Assembly (NCBI RefSeq): GCF_943192995.1
Contig: NZ_CALPCP010000007.1
Span: 1 to 64,000 of the forward strand
Direction of reading: 5' to 3'
DNA from: Flintibacter muris
GTDB lineage: Bacteria; Bacillota; Clostridia; Oscillospirales; Oscillospiraceae
DNA length: 64,000 bases
Notes under the pieces: model-generated
What the model was told of the DNA's origin: nothing
The model's database searches: none
What the model saw: the letters and a program-made list of their open reading frames with translations, nothing else
Shown here: one piece after another, positions 39,126 to 47,872 of the stretch
Layout of the letters: every line of letters starts with the position of its first letter
Numbering within the stretch: the first letter of the stretch is position 1
Position numbers and translations under genes: made by a program

Positions 39126-40781
39126 TCAGCACTCCAGCTTTTCCAGGGTGCAGGTCTTGGCGATAGACTTGCGGATCTCCGCCCGCAGAGGCAGCACAGA
39201 GGTGGGGGAGACAGACAGTTCGTCGATACCGATCGCCAGGAAGGTCTCCAGCAGCTCCAGGTCGGCCCCCAGCTCGCCGCAGATACCGATCCAGATGCCC
39301 GCCTTGTGGGCGGCGTCGGTGGCGATTTTCAGGGCGCGGAGGACGGCGGGGTGGTGGGGATCGAAGAACTTGCCCAGATCGTTGGCCTGGCGGTCACAGG
39401 CCAGGGTGTACTGGGTCAGGTCGTTGGTGCCCACCGAGAAGAAGTCCACCTCGCGGGCCAGCTCCTCGGCCACAAGGACGGAGGCGGGGGTTTCGATCAT
39501 AATGCCGATCTCGGTGTCCTTGTTGTAGGGAATACCCTCGGCGTCCAGCTCGGCCATCACCTTCTGGCAGGCCCGCTTGCACTCCTTTACCTCCCATACA
39601 GAGGTAATCATGGGGAACATAATGGCCACCTTGCCGTAGGCGGAGGCCCGGTACAGCGCCCGCAGCTGGGTGCGGAACACATCGGGCCGGTTCAGGCAGA
39701 TACGGATGGCCCGGACGCCCAGGGCGGGGTTCTCCTCCTTGTGCATCTCAAAGTAGTCCACCTGTTTGTCCGCGCCAATGTCCAGGGTGCGGATGACCAC
39801 CCGCTTGCCGTTCATGGCGGCGGCCACCTGCTTGTAGGCGTTGAACTGGTCCTCCTCAGAGGGGTAGTCGCTGGCGGCCAGATACAAAAACTCAGAGCGG
39901 AACAGGCCAATGCCCTGGCCGTCGTTGGTCAGCACGGCGGTCACATCATCCGGGGAGCCAATGTTGCAGTAGACCATCATCTCCCGGCCGTCCAGGGTGA
40001 CGTCCTTCTGGCCCTTCATGGTCTCCATCAGCTCTTTTATCTCCCGCTGCTTTTCCATCTTGGCCTGGAGGGCGGACAGGGTGATCTCGTCAGGCTCAAT
40101 GGCCACCTGGCCGGTCTCGCCGTCAATGTAGGCATCGCGGCCGTTCTGTTCCGGCTTCAGGGCCTCACCCAGGCCGCAGATGGCGGGAATGCCCATGGTG
40201 CGGGCCAGAATGGCGGTATGGCTGTTGCTGGAGCCGCCCTGGGTGATAAAGCCCAAAATCTTGCTCTTGTCCAGCTGGAGGGTCTCGGAGGGGGCCAGGT
40301 CGTCGGCGGCCAGGATCACAGGCACCTCAGAGTCAATGCCTCCGTCGGCAATGCCCATCAGGTTGTTCAGGATGCGGCGGGTCACGTCCTTGATGTCGGC
40401 GGCCCGGGCCTGCATGTAGGCGTCGTCCATGGCGGCCAGCATGGCGGAAAACTCCTCGCCGGCAATTTCAACCGCCCGCTCGGCGGTGCAGCCACGGTCC
40501 TCCAGGGCGTTCATCATGCAGTCCACATAGTCCTCGTCCTCCACAAACATGGCGTGGGTCTCAAAGAGGATGGCGGTCTCGTCTCCGGCCTCCTCCCGGG
40601 CCTTGTCGGCCAGGGCGTTGAGCTGCTCTGCGGACTTCTCCTGGGCGGCGGCAATGCGCTGCTTCTCCACCTGGATATCGGCGGCGGGGGCGTCGGAAAT
40701 AGTGGTGTCAGGGCGCTGGAAGAAGTAGATGGGCCCGTTGGCGACACCCTTGGAGACGCCCTTTCCCTGCATTAAAATCAT
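39126..40781 (-). CDS. ptsI: PTS enzyme I (PEP-protein phosphotransferase)
   Basis: 551 residues, slightly shorter than the usual 570. Transfers phosphate from PEP to HPr. The phosphorylated His is in QGGSSNSHTAILAR (about residue 190), the PEP domain in GIGLFRSEFLYL and PALGVRAIRICL, and the C-terminal GICGELGADLELLETFLAIG. It follows ptsH with a 75-base gap that holds a strong hairpin, so EI is probably made at lower level than HPr. The sucrose-type IIBCA at 44889 is one likely client. Confidence 0.96.
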   Translation of the reverse strand: MILMQGKGVSKGVANGPIYFFQRPDTTISDAPAADIQVEKQRIAAAQEKSAEQLNALADKAREEAGDETAILFETHAMFVEDEDYVDCMMNALEDRGCTAERAVEIAGEEFSAMLAAMDDAYMQARAADIKDVTRRILNNLMGIADGGIDSEVPVILAADDLAPSETLQLDKSKILGFITQGGSSNSHTAILARTMGIPAICGLGEALKPEQNGRDAYIDGETGQVAIEPDEITLSALQAKMEKQREIKELMETMKGQKDVTLDGREMMVYCNIGSPDDVTAVLTNDGQGIGLFRSEFLYLAASDYPSEEDQFNAYKQVAAAMNGKRVVIRTLDIGADKQVDYFEMHKEENPALGVRAIRICLNRPDVFRTQLRALYRASAYGKVAIMFPMITSVWEVKECKRACQKVMAELDAEGIPYNKDTEIGIMIETPASVLVAEELAREVDFFSVGTNDLTQYTLACDRQANDLGKFFDPHHPAVLRALKIATDAAHKAGIWIGICGELGADLELLETFLAIGIDELSVSPTSVLPLRAEIRKSIAKTCTLEKLEC

Positions 40782-40814
40782 GGTACTTCCCTCCTGTTTT
40801 TGTGAGAAATAGAA

Positions 40815-40849
40815 CAGGGGCGTCTGCCGTTTGGAGGCAGACGCCCCTG
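40815..40849 (-). terminator. Strong hairpin between ptsH and ptsI (attenuator)
   Basis: CAGGGGCGTCTGCC (40815-40828) pairs perfectly with GGCAGACGCCCCTG (40836-40849), a 14-bp stem with a 7-base loop. On the minus strand it is followed by TTCTATTTCTC, a poor T-run, so partial termination with read-through into ptsI is expected. Confidence 0.65.
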
Positions 40850-40856
40850 AACGGCG

Positions 40857-41120
40857 TTACAGATTCTCCTTGAAAAACTGCTCCATAGCGGCGCAGTTGG
40901 CTTCCTCATTGCCGCCCTCAACGGTGACGGTGACGGTCTCGCCGGTTTTGATGCCCATGCCCATAATGGCCATGAGCTTGGTGGCGGCGGCGGACTTGCT
41001 GCCATCAGCCTTGGTGATGGTCACGGTGCTGTCCAGAGCCTTGGCGGCCTTGGCCAGCAGGCCGGCGGGACGGGCGTGGACGCCAATGGGGTCGCTGATG
41101 GTGTATTGGAACTGTTTCAT
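40857..41120 (-). CDS. ptsH: HPr phosphocarrier protein
   Basis: 87 residues, MKQFQYTISDPIGVHARPAG. His15 in GVHARPAG is the EI-dependent phosphorylation site. The region that normally holds regulatory Ser46 (K-S-I-M-G-V-M-S-L-G-I in Bacillus) reads TKLMAIMGMGI here, with Lys48 at the aligned position, so the HPr-kinase site seems absent. The C-terminus is normal for HPr. First gene of a ptsHI pair. It should work in sugar phosphorylation, but classical CcpA-linked control through Ser46-P appears impossible with this protein. Confidence 0.95.
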   Translation of the reverse strand: MKQFQYTISDPIGVHARPAGLLAKAAKALDSTVTITKADGSKSAAATKLMAIMGMGIKTGETVTVTVEGGNEEANCAAMEQFFKENL

Positions 41121-41173
41121 AGGACATACTTCCTTTCATAAAAATGATCGCCCTTATAATACCACAAGGAGAA

Positions 41174-42007
41174 TTAAAAATCAATCTCCATGCCGTCGTA
41201 TGCGGCTAAAATTCCCCGTTCGGCGCCCCAGGCCGCCAGCTGGTCGTGGGTCATCTCGCCGTTGTGGCTGAAATGATTGATAACCTTGACGGTGCGGCTG
41301 TCCGCGCAGCCCAGCTGGGTGAGCTTTTGGAACATGGCCTCGTCGTCAGGCAGGCCCATGTGGTAGCCGGGGATGGTCTTTTTGCCCATAGTGGCGTCCA
41401 GGCTGACAAGGTCATACCGCTCTGCGGTGATAAGCTCCCAGGCCTGCCGGCTCAGATTGATGCCGGTATCGTGGCCATAGAAGAGGGCTTTGCCGTCTTT
41501 TTTGCAGATATAGACCAGGCACTCCTCCCGCTTGTCGTGGTCGGCGGGGACGGCGGTGATGTCCCAGCCGTTGACCTGAAAGCGGTCGCCGCCGTGGATG
41601 ACGTGGAAGTTGACCACGCCGTCGATGGGGTGGGGCTTGAAGCGGTCAATCAGGATGTGGGCGTCGAAGGCCTCCTTCACGGCCTGGCTGCCATAGACCT
41701 CCAGGGTGCCGGAGGCCCCGTGGCCAAAGTGCTCATGGCGGTGAATCAGGTCGGTGGGGAACCAGTGGTCCATGTGGCTGTGGGTGACCAGCAGGGTGTG
41801 GACCTTGGCCAGCTCCAGGCCGTGCATCAGGGCGTGGCAGTAGGTGTCCGGCGGAAAATCGATCAGCAGCTCGCCGTCCAGGATAGCCTGGGTACGGGTG
41901 CGAAGGTTTTTCCCGCCCTGTTCCCGGGCGTGGGTGCAGATGGGGCAGGAGCAGAACAGGGCGGGCCAGCCCTCGGCGGCGGCGGTGCCCAGGTAGCGTA
42001 TTTTCAC
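41174..42007 (-). CDS. MBL-fold metallohydrolase (PhnP-like)
   Basis: 277 residues from a GTG at 42007 with GAGGAGGG upstream. The metal motif is LLVTHSHMDHWFPTDL (H-x-H-x-D-H), with later ligands in AVPADHDK, YGHDTGINL and VINHFSHNG. Early cysteines in FCSCPICTHA resemble the zinc site of PhnP-type phosphodiesterases. It overlaps the GH13 gene by four bases (GTGA), so it belongs to the sucrose-type operon. Its substrate is unknown; a cyclic phosphodiester or phosphorylated sugar derivative is possible. Confidence 0.85.
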   Translation of the reverse strand: MKIRYLGTAAAEGWPALFCSCPICTHAREQGGKNLRTRTQAILDGELLIDFPPDTYCHALMHGLELAKVHTLLVTHSHMDHWFPTDLIHRHEHFGHGASGTLEVYGSQAVKEAFDAHILIDRFKPHPIDGVVNFHVIHGGDRFQVNGWDITAVPADHDKREECLVYICKKDGKALFYGHDTGINLSRQAWELITAERYDLVSLDATMGKKTIPGYHMGLPDDEAMFQKLTQLGCADSRTVKVINHFSHNGEMTHDQLAAWGAERGILAAYDGMEIDF

Positions 42008-43872
42008 AGCGCACCCTCCTCAGCCGGAGCCCCGGCGTCTCTGAGCAGCCAGGCAAAGCCGTTGGGCCACAGCTGGATGGAGCGGATATCGCTGTACTGG
42101 GTCCCATACATCAGCTCGGTGTAGCCGCCCTCCCGGTCCACGCCGGCGTGGACAAAGCTGGAGCTGAAATTGAACAGGCAGACCAGCTCCCTGCCCCCTG
42201 ACCGGCGGCACAGGGCCAGCACGCGGCTGTCGCCGCTGTCCTCTACCCATACGTCGGCCCCGGCGTCGAAGCAGGGCTCACCGGCCCGGAGCTCCTCCAG
42301 ACGCCGCAGGCCCTGGAACAGCCTGCCCTGGTAGCTGTCCGGATCGCTCCGGCACTCAGACAGGCCCCACTGGAAGGCACCCCGGTGGATATACCGGCTG
42401 TCCTCCCGCTTGTCCGGGTCGTTGTGGTAGGTGTAGTCGTTGAGCTGGCCGATCTCGTCCCCGCTGTAAATCACCGGAATGCCGCTTTGGGACAGCATCC
42501 AGGCGTGGAGAGTCAGGTCACAGGACACTGCCCGCTCCAGCTTGAAGAGGTCGCCCTCAAAGTCGGCGGCCTCCAGCCCGCACAGAGAGGCGGTGGTGCC
42601 GCACAGCCGGGCGTCACCCAGGCGGGGATCGTCGTTGTACAGCTCGCCCCGGGCGTCGCTGCCGGGGAACTTGCCGGTGAACCAGTTGTTGAGATAGCGC
42701 TTGTGGGCCACCTCATCAATGCCGAAGCGGTCCCTGAGCCAGGGGTAGTCCAGCCCCCAGCCGATATCGTCGTGGCAGCGCAGGTAGTTCAAAAACAGAA
42801 AATCCTTGGGCAGAGAGCAGACAATCTCCATCTGGCGCTTGAGCAGGGAGGTGTCTTTGGTGGCCAGGGTGTGCCAGGTGGTGGCCATGGTGGTCACGTT
42901 GTAGAGCATATGGCACTCGGGTTTTTCCGGGGTGCCGAAGTAGGGGGCCACCTTGGCCGGCTCCATCACCACCTCCCCCAGCAGCAGAACGCTGGGGCAG
43001 ACAATCTCGCACACCATGCGCAGCATCCGGGCCAGGGTATGGACCTGGGGCAGGTTGCGGCAGTCGGTGCCCAGCTCCTTCCAGATGTAGGGGATGGCAT
43101 CCAGGCGGATGACGTCAATGCCCCGGTTGGTCAGGAAGAGGAGGTTTTCCGTCATGTCGTTGAAAACGGTGGGGTTGGCGTAGTTCAGGTCCCACTGGTA
43201 GGGGTAGAAGTTGGTCATGACAATCTGGCCGTCCTCCAGCTGGGTAAAGCTGCCAGGGGCGGTGGTGGGGAACACCTGGGGGACGGTTTTTTCAAACTCC
43301 CGGGGGATATCCCAGCTGTTGTAGAAGAAGTACCGCTCCCGGTAGCCCGGCTCCCCCGCCCGGGCCTTTTTGGCCCACTCGTGGTCCTCGCTGGTGTGGT
43401 TCATCACAAAATCCAGGCACAGGCTTATGCCAGCCTTCCGGCAGGCGTCGGCCAGCTTTTCCAGGTCGTCCATGGTGCCCAGCTCGGGCTGGACGGTCCG
43501 GAAGTCGGAGACGGCATACCCGCCGTCGCTGCGGCCCTTGGGGGACTCCAGCAGGGGCATCAGATGGAGGTAGTTTACTCCGCACTCCTTGATATAGCTC
43601 AGCTTTTTCTTAACGCCGTTCAAATCCCCCGCGAAGGCGCTGACATACAGCATCATGCCCAGCAGGTCCCGGCGGCGGTACCAGCCGGGGTCGGCCTCCC
43701 GCAGCTTGTCCTGGTCCCGGAGGGCTTTTTTCCGCTGGTCCCAGCAGCGCCGGAGCATTTTGGTGAAATAATCAAAGGCCTCCTCGTCCTGGTACAGCTC
43801 CATATAGAGCCATTTCAGCTCGTCATAGTGCCGGGCCAGGCGGGTGGTAAATTCTGTTTTGGCGTATTTCAT
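42004..43872 (-). CDS. GH13 amylosucrase-like alpha-glucosidase
   Basis: 622 residues. The TIM-barrel motifs of GH13 subfamily 4 are clear: DFVMNHTSEDHEWAKKA (region I), GIDVIRLDAIPYIWK with the nucleophile Asp (region II), VLLLGEVV with the acid/base Glu (region III) and LRCHDDIGWG (region IV). The N-terminal helical domain (first about 90 residues) also fits amylosucrase. No signal peptide, so it is cytosolic. In an operon with a sucrose-type PTS and a PfkB kinase, where a GH32 sucrose-6-phosphate hydrolase is usually expected, it may act on sucrose or its phosphate. Confidence 0.88.
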   Translation of the reverse strand: MKYAKTEFTTRLARHYDELKWLYMELYQDEEAFDYFTKMLRRCWDQRKKALRDQDKLREADPGWYRRRDLLGMMLYVSAFAGDLNGVKKKLSYIKECGVNYLHLMPLLESPKGRSDGGYAVSDFRTVQPELGTMDDLEKLADACRKAGISLCLDFVMNHTSEDHEWAKKARAGEPGYRERYFFYNSWDIPREFEKTVPQVFPTTAPGSFTQLEDGQIVMTNFYPYQWDLNYANPTVFNDMTENLLFLTNRGIDVIRLDAIPYIWKELGTDCRNLPQVHTLARMLRMVCEIVCPSVLLLGEVVMEPAKVAPYFGTPEKPECHMLYNVTTMATTWHTLATKDTSLLKRQMEIVCSLPKDFLFLNYLRCHDDIGWGLDYPWLRDRFGIDEVAHKRYLNNWFTGKFPGSDARGELYNDDPRLGDARLCGTTASLCGLEAADFEGDLFKLERAVSCDLTLHAWMLSQSGIPVIYSGDEIGQLNDYTYHNDPDKREDSRYIHRGAFQWGLSECRSDPDSYQGRLFQGLRRLEELRAGEPCFDAGADVWVEDSGDSRVLALCRRSGGRELVCLFNFSSSFVHAGVDREGGYTELMYGTQYSDIRSIQLWPNGFAWLLRDAGAPAEEGAL

Positions 43873-43892
43873 GGCGGTAGTACGCCTCCTTG

Positions 43893-44828
43893 TCAGTCAG
43901 AGAGTTCTGCCAGGGTGGGCATGGCGGGGATGGCTCCGCTGCGGGAGCAGGTGAGGGCGGCGGCCCGGTTGGCAAAGTCCAGAATGTCTCTCAGCTCGGA
44001 TATTGTCAGGCCCTCCAGGGGCTTCTCGCCCCGGCGGCACAGCCGGCTGAGCACCGCCCCCAGGAAGGTGTCTCCGGCGCCGTTGGTGTCGGCCACCTTC
44101 ACGCTGACGCCGGGGACGGTGATACACTCCCCCTGCCAGCGGCAGAAGCTGCCCTTGCCGCCCAGAGTGACCAGCACCAGGGAAATGCCCCGCTCGGCCA
44201 GCAGGCGGCTGCCCTCCTCCAGGTCGCCGGAGCCGGAGATGAGGGGCAGCTCCTCCTCCGACAGCTTGATGACGTCCACCAGGGGCAGGGGAATTCGCAT
44301 CCACTCTGTAGCCTCAGCCTCGTCCTTCCAAAGGGCGGGGCGGTAGTTGGGATCGTAGCTGACCAGCACACCGGCCTGTCGGGCGGTACGGGCGGCAAAG
44401 ATGGTGCCGCTGCGGACCACGCCCTGGGACAGGCTGACAGAGCCGAAGTGGAGAAATTTGCCGCAGCTGACCGCCGCCTCGTCCACCTCCTGGGGGGGCA
44501 GATCACAGTCGGCCCCCCGCACAAAGCGGAAGCTGCGCTCCCCGGCAGTGTCCACCGACACAATGGCCATGGTGGTGGGCTGAACGCCGGTGCGCAGGCC
44601 GGAGCAGTCCACATGGTCCTGTTCCAACACACCGCGCAGGTAGGAGCCAAAGCCGTCGTCCCCCGTTTTGCCGATAAAGGCGGTGGACGCGCCCAGGCGG
44701 GAGGCCGCCACGGCCACATTGGCCGGGGCGCCCCCAGGGTTGGCGGCGAACAGAGGGACGCCTACCTCGCTGACGCCGGTCTGTGTCAAATCAATGAGAA
44801 TTTCTCCAATGGTGGTAATGTCCTTCAT
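43893..44828 (-). CDS. PfkB-family carbohydrate kinase (fructokinase-like)
   Basis: 311 residues from ATG 44828 behind GGGAGG. PfkB signature 1 is NPGGAPANVAVAASRLGAST (about residues 30-49), signature 2 is DTNGAGDTFLGAVLSRL with the catalytic Asp of GAGD. Phosphorylates a ketohexose, most likely fructose released by the adjacent GH13 enzyme. It lies between the GH13 and PTS genes on the same strand. Confidence 0.92.
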   Translation of the reverse strand: MKDITTIGEILIDLTQTGVSEVGVPLFAANPGGAPANVAVAASRLGASTAFIGKTGDDGFGSYLRGVLEQDHVDCSGLRTGVQPTTMAIVSVDTAGERSFRFVRGADCDLPPQEVDEAAVSCGKFLHFGSVSLSQGVVRSGTIFAARTARQAGVLVSYDPNYRPALWKDEAEATEWMRIPLPLVDVIKLSEEELPLISGSGDLEEGSRLLAERGISLVLVTLGGKGSFCRWQGECITVPGVSVKVADTNGAGDTFLGAVLSRLCRRGEKPLEGLTISELRDILDFANRAAALTCSRSGAIPAMPTLAELSD

Positions 44829-44888
44829 AAAGCAGCCTCCCGATCTGGATTTGCCCGTCCCTCAGGACAGGGCTTTACCTAAACTATA

Positions 44889-46775
44889 TCAAACCTGAAT
44901 CACTTTGTCCAGAACTTTACAGCCGCCGGTTTGAATGGTGAGATTTTCATAGTCGTCAGAGTTGGTCACCAGCACCACCACCACGTCGGGGTGATTGGCG
45001 GCGGCGATTTTTGCCCGGTCGAAGGCAATCAGCCTGTCGCCCGCCTTTACCTGCTGGCCCTCCTGGACAAAGCACTCAAACCCGTCGCCATCCATGGCCA
45101 CTGTGTCCACGCCCACATGGATCAGCAGCTCTATTCCGTCGGGGGAGGAGATGCCTACGGCGTGCCTGGTATCGGTGACAGATGAGATCTCACCGTCGAA
45201 GGGGGCGACCACAATGCCGTTTTCGGGCTGAATGCCCACGCCCTGGCCCAGTACGCCGGCGGCAAAGGTCTCGTCGGGGATCTGCTCGGAGGGGATGACG
45301 GTGCCGGCCACAGGGGCATACACCGCGCCGGGCTGGCACTGGATGGCGGGGACAGCGGGCTGGGGCTGGACGGTTTTGCTGCCCTCAGCGGGGGCGGCGT
45401 CCTTATAGCCAAAGACCCAGGTCAGGGCGAAGGCCACGCCAATGGAGATGGCGGCCATAATGATGTAGTTAATGGGGTCGTGGAGGCACAGCAGCAGGCC
45501 GAACAGGCCGGTCACGCCAGTGCCGCTGGCGCCCAGGCTGACCAGGGAGGCGTACATGGCGCCAGCCGCACCGCCGATGGCGCCGCAGACAAAGGGCTTG
45601 AAGTGGCGCAGGTTGACGCCGAAGATGGCGGGCTCAGTGATGCCCATAAAGCAGGAGAAGGCGGAGGGCAGAGCTACAGATTTTGTCTTCTGGGTCTTGG
45701 TCTTCATGGCCACAGCCAGACAGGCCGCGCCCTGGGCCATGTTGGCGGCGGAGGCCAGGGGAAGCCAGTAGGTCACGCCGTAGCTGGACAGCTGCCCCAC
45801 GTCAATCACGGTGTACATATGGTGGATACCGGCCACTACGGTGGTGGAGTAGAGCCCGCCCATAATCAGGCTGCCCACGCCGAAGGGCAGGGCGATCAGG
45901 GTCTGGATGCCGCCAATAATGCTGTGCTCAATGGTGGAGAAGATGGGCCCAATGATGGACAGGGTCAGATAGCCGGTGACAAAGACGCTGACCAGAGGGG
46001 TAACAAACAGGTCGAACATGGCGGGGACGATCTTATGCAGCCGCTTTTCAATGAAGCACATCACCCATACGGCAATGATGACCGGGATGACACTGCCCTG
46101 ATAGCCCACCAGATTGACCTCATAGAGGCCAAACCATACCCGCTGGGTCTGGAGGACGCCCTCGGTGGCCACGGTCCAGGCGTTTTGCAGGTGGGGGTGG
46201 ATCATAATCATGCCGATTACCGCCCCCAGGTAGGGGTTGCCGCCAAAGGCCTTGCCCGCGCTGTAGGCAATAAGGATGGGCAGGAAGGTGTAGGCGGTGT
46301 TGGCAAAGAGGTTGGCAAAGACGTAGATGGAGCCGGAGGTGTCAATGTTGAGGAATTCGTTGTTCACCATAAAGGTGAGGGCCTCCATAATGCCCATAAG
46401 AAAGCCGCTGGCCACAATGGCGGGGATGATGGGGACAAAGATGTCGCCCAGGCACTTGATGGCCCGCTTGAAGATGTTCTGCTTGGCGGCGGCAGCGGCT
46501 TTGACCTCCTCCTTGGAGGCGGCGGTGAGGCCGGAGATGGCGATAAACTCATCATAGACCTTGTTCACCGTGCCGGTGCCCAGGATAATCTGGAGCTGGC
46601 CGGAGGCGCTGAACACGCCCTTGACCCCGTCAATGTCCTCCACGGCCTTGGTGTCGCACTTGGCGTTGTCCGCCAGCACCAGACGCAGCCGGGTGGCGCA
46701 GTGGGCGGCAGAGATCAGGTTTTCTTTTTTCCCCACCTTGTCATAGATCTCTTGGGCTGTTTTTCTGTAATCCAT
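44889..46775 (-). CDS. PTS sucrose/beta-glucoside-type EIIBCA
   Basis: 628 residues with domain order IIB-IIC-IIA. IIB: phosphorylated Cys26 in LISAAHCATRLRLVL. IIC: about ten membrane segments over residues 105-460. IIA: about residues 495-628, with the phosphorylated His in ELLIHVGVDTV. The type imports and phosphorylates sucrose, trehalose or beta-glucosides; the fructokinase-like gene next door favours sucrose. A perfect palindrome at 46836-46851 in its upstream region is the likely LacI operator. First gene of the four-gene operon. Confidence 0.92.
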   Translation of the reverse strand: MDYRKTAQEIYDKVGKKENLISAAHCATRLRLVLADNAKCDTKAVEDIDGVKGVFSASGQLQIILGTGTVNKVYDEFIAISGLTAASKEEVKAAAAAKQNIFKRAIKCLGDIFVPIIPAIVASGFLMGIMEALTFMVNNEFLNIDTSGSIYVFANLFANTAYTFLPILIAYSAGKAFGGNPYLGAVIGMIMIHPHLQNAWTVATEGVLQTQRVWFGLYEVNLVGYQGSVIPVIIAVWVMCFIEKRLHKIVPAMFDLFVTPLVSVFVTGYLTLSIIGPIFSTIEHSIIGGIQTLIALPFGVGSLIMGGLYSTTVVAGIHHMYTVIDVGQLSSYGVTYWLPLASAANMAQGAACLAVAMKTKTQKTKSVALPSAFSCFMGITEPAIFGVNLRHFKPFVCGAIGGAAGAMYASLVSLGASGTGVTGLFGLLLCLHDPINYIIMAAISIGVAFALTWVFGYKDAAPAEGSKTVQPQPAVPAIQCQPGAVYAPVAGTVIPSEQIPDETFAAGVLGQGVGIQPENGIVVAPFDGEISSVTDTRHAVGISSPDGIELLIHVGVDTVAMDGDGFECFVQEGQQVKAGDRLIAFDRAKIAAANHPDVVVVLVTNSDDYENLTIQTGGCKVLDKVIQV

Positions 46776-46835
46776 ATTGCTTCTTTCCCTTCCTGTTTAT
46801 TTCAGCTCCTCATAGAAGCGGAGGTACGTCTTTAG

Positions 46836-46851
46836 AAGAATACGTATTCTT
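46836..46851. promoter_or_regulatory. Palindromic LacI-type operator upstream of the PTS operon
   Basis: AAGAATACGTATTCTT is a perfect 16-bp palindrome about 60 bases before the EIIBCA start. Its core GAATACGTATTC recurs with one change (GAATGCGTATTC, 47873-47884) in front of the lacI-type gene. Confidence 0.75.
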
Positions 46852-46862
46852 CAAGGGCCCGA

Positions 46863-46892
46863 AAAAAGGACAACTGCTCGTCGTCCTTTTTA
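46863..46892 (-). terminator. Terminator overlapping the LacI-type stop codon
   Basis: Minus strand: AAAAAGGAC-G-AC and GT-T-GTCCTTTTT form a stem, ending in TTTTTTCGGG. It separates the regulator from the PTS operon promoter region. Confidence 0.75.
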
Positions 46893-47858
46893 CGTGCTCT
46901 CCCGGGGCACCAGCACGGCGGAGAGCGGATGGTTCAGCGGTTCCCGCTGGCCCGGGTGCTCGATCCAGTCCAGCAGCCGGTCCACAGCCTCCCGGGCCAT
47001 CCGGGCAATAGGCTGGGAGACGCTGCTCAGCCTGGGGTTGAGGTAACGGCCCATAGAGGTGTTGTCAAAGCCAATGATCCCGGCCTGCTCCGGGACGGAC
47101 ACCTCCAGCGTCCGCAGGGCGTCCAGCACCCGCAGGGCGTAGATGTCGTTCCCGGCAAAGATGCCCGCCCGTTGGTCTGAGCTCCGGAGCCAGGCGGCCA
47201 GCGCCCGGTTGAGCTGGGCGTCCTCCTGATATACCACGTTGACAGCCCGCTCCGCCATCCCCTTTTCCTCAAGGGCCCGGCGGAAGCCGGCATATTTTCC
47301 GTCGTAGTCCTTGCCGATAAACAGAAACCTCCGAAAGCCGCGCTCCAGCAGATGCTCCGCCACCATGGCCCCGGCCTGTATGTGGTCCACATAGACGCAG
47401 TCCAGTCCCTGGGCCTGCCTGGTCACCGCTACAATGGGCACATCCAGTTTTTTTACATACTCCTGCCACGACCCGCTGGTTTCACGGATGGGGACGGCCA
47501 GCACACCGTCCACCCGGTAACGGCGTACCACATCCAGATACTCCTGCTCGCTTCTGGGGTTGTAGTCGCTGTTGAACAGGATAATGCTGTAGCCGCTTTT
47601 GCGGGCCGCCGTTTCGATCTCCTTGGCCAGGTCGGCAAAGAAACCGTTGGAGATGTCGGTCACCAGCACCCCCAGCAGTTTGGTCTTGCTTCCCTGGAGC
47701 CCTTTGGCAAGGGCGTTGAACTGGTAATCGTGCTCCCTGGCGCAGGCCAGAACCCGTTCCCGAATCTCCGGCGCCACAGTCTGGCTGCCGTTGAGCACCC
47801 GGGAGACAGTGGGCTGGGATACATGGGTCAATTTTGCGATTTCAGTCATTGTAATCAT
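46890..47858 (-). CDS. LacI-family transcriptional regulator
   Basis: 322 residues from ATG 47858 (no clear Shine-Dalgarno site; an upstream GTG at 47870 is possible). The N-terminal HTH MTEIAKLTHVSQPTVSRVLN is canonical LacI/GalR, followed by a periplasmic-binding-like effector domain with VLVTDISNGFFADL and IIGFDNTSMGRYL. Directly upstream of the PTS operon on the same strand. Two near-identical operators (46836-46851 and 47873-47884) suggest that it represses the operon and itself, with sucrose or fructose phosphate as possible inducer. Confidence 0.93.
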   Translation of the reverse strand: MITMTEIAKLTHVSQPTVSRVLNGSQTVAPEIRERVLACAREHDYQFNALAKGLQGSKTKLLGVLVTDISNGFFADLAKEIETAARKSGYSIILFNSDYNPRSEQEYLDVVRRYRVDGVLAVPIRETSGSWQEYVKKLDVPIVAVTRQAQGLDCVYVDHIQAGAMVAEHLLERGFRRFLFIGKDYDGKYAGFRRALEEKGMAERAVNVVYQEDAQLNRALAAWLRSSDQRAGIFAGNDIYALRVLDALRTLEVSVPEQAGIIGFDNTSMGRYLNPRLSSVSQPIARMAREAVDRLLDWIEHPGQREPLNHPLSAVLVPREST

Positions 47859-47872
47859 AACAAATACCACGC

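Noticed and set aside
38826-40775. A 649-codon plus-strand frame over ptsI
   Set aside because: Starts inside the symporter gene and runs through a terminator; ptsI is clearly the real gene.
42385-44346. A 653-codon frame antisense to the GH13 and PfkB genes
   Set aside because: Both sense genes carry complete catalytic motifs; no evidence for the antisense product.
46836-46851. A CcpA cre site at the PTS operon
   Set aside because: The palindrome does not fit the usual cre consensus and an almost identical core sits at the local LacI-type gene, so a dedicated operator is likelier.
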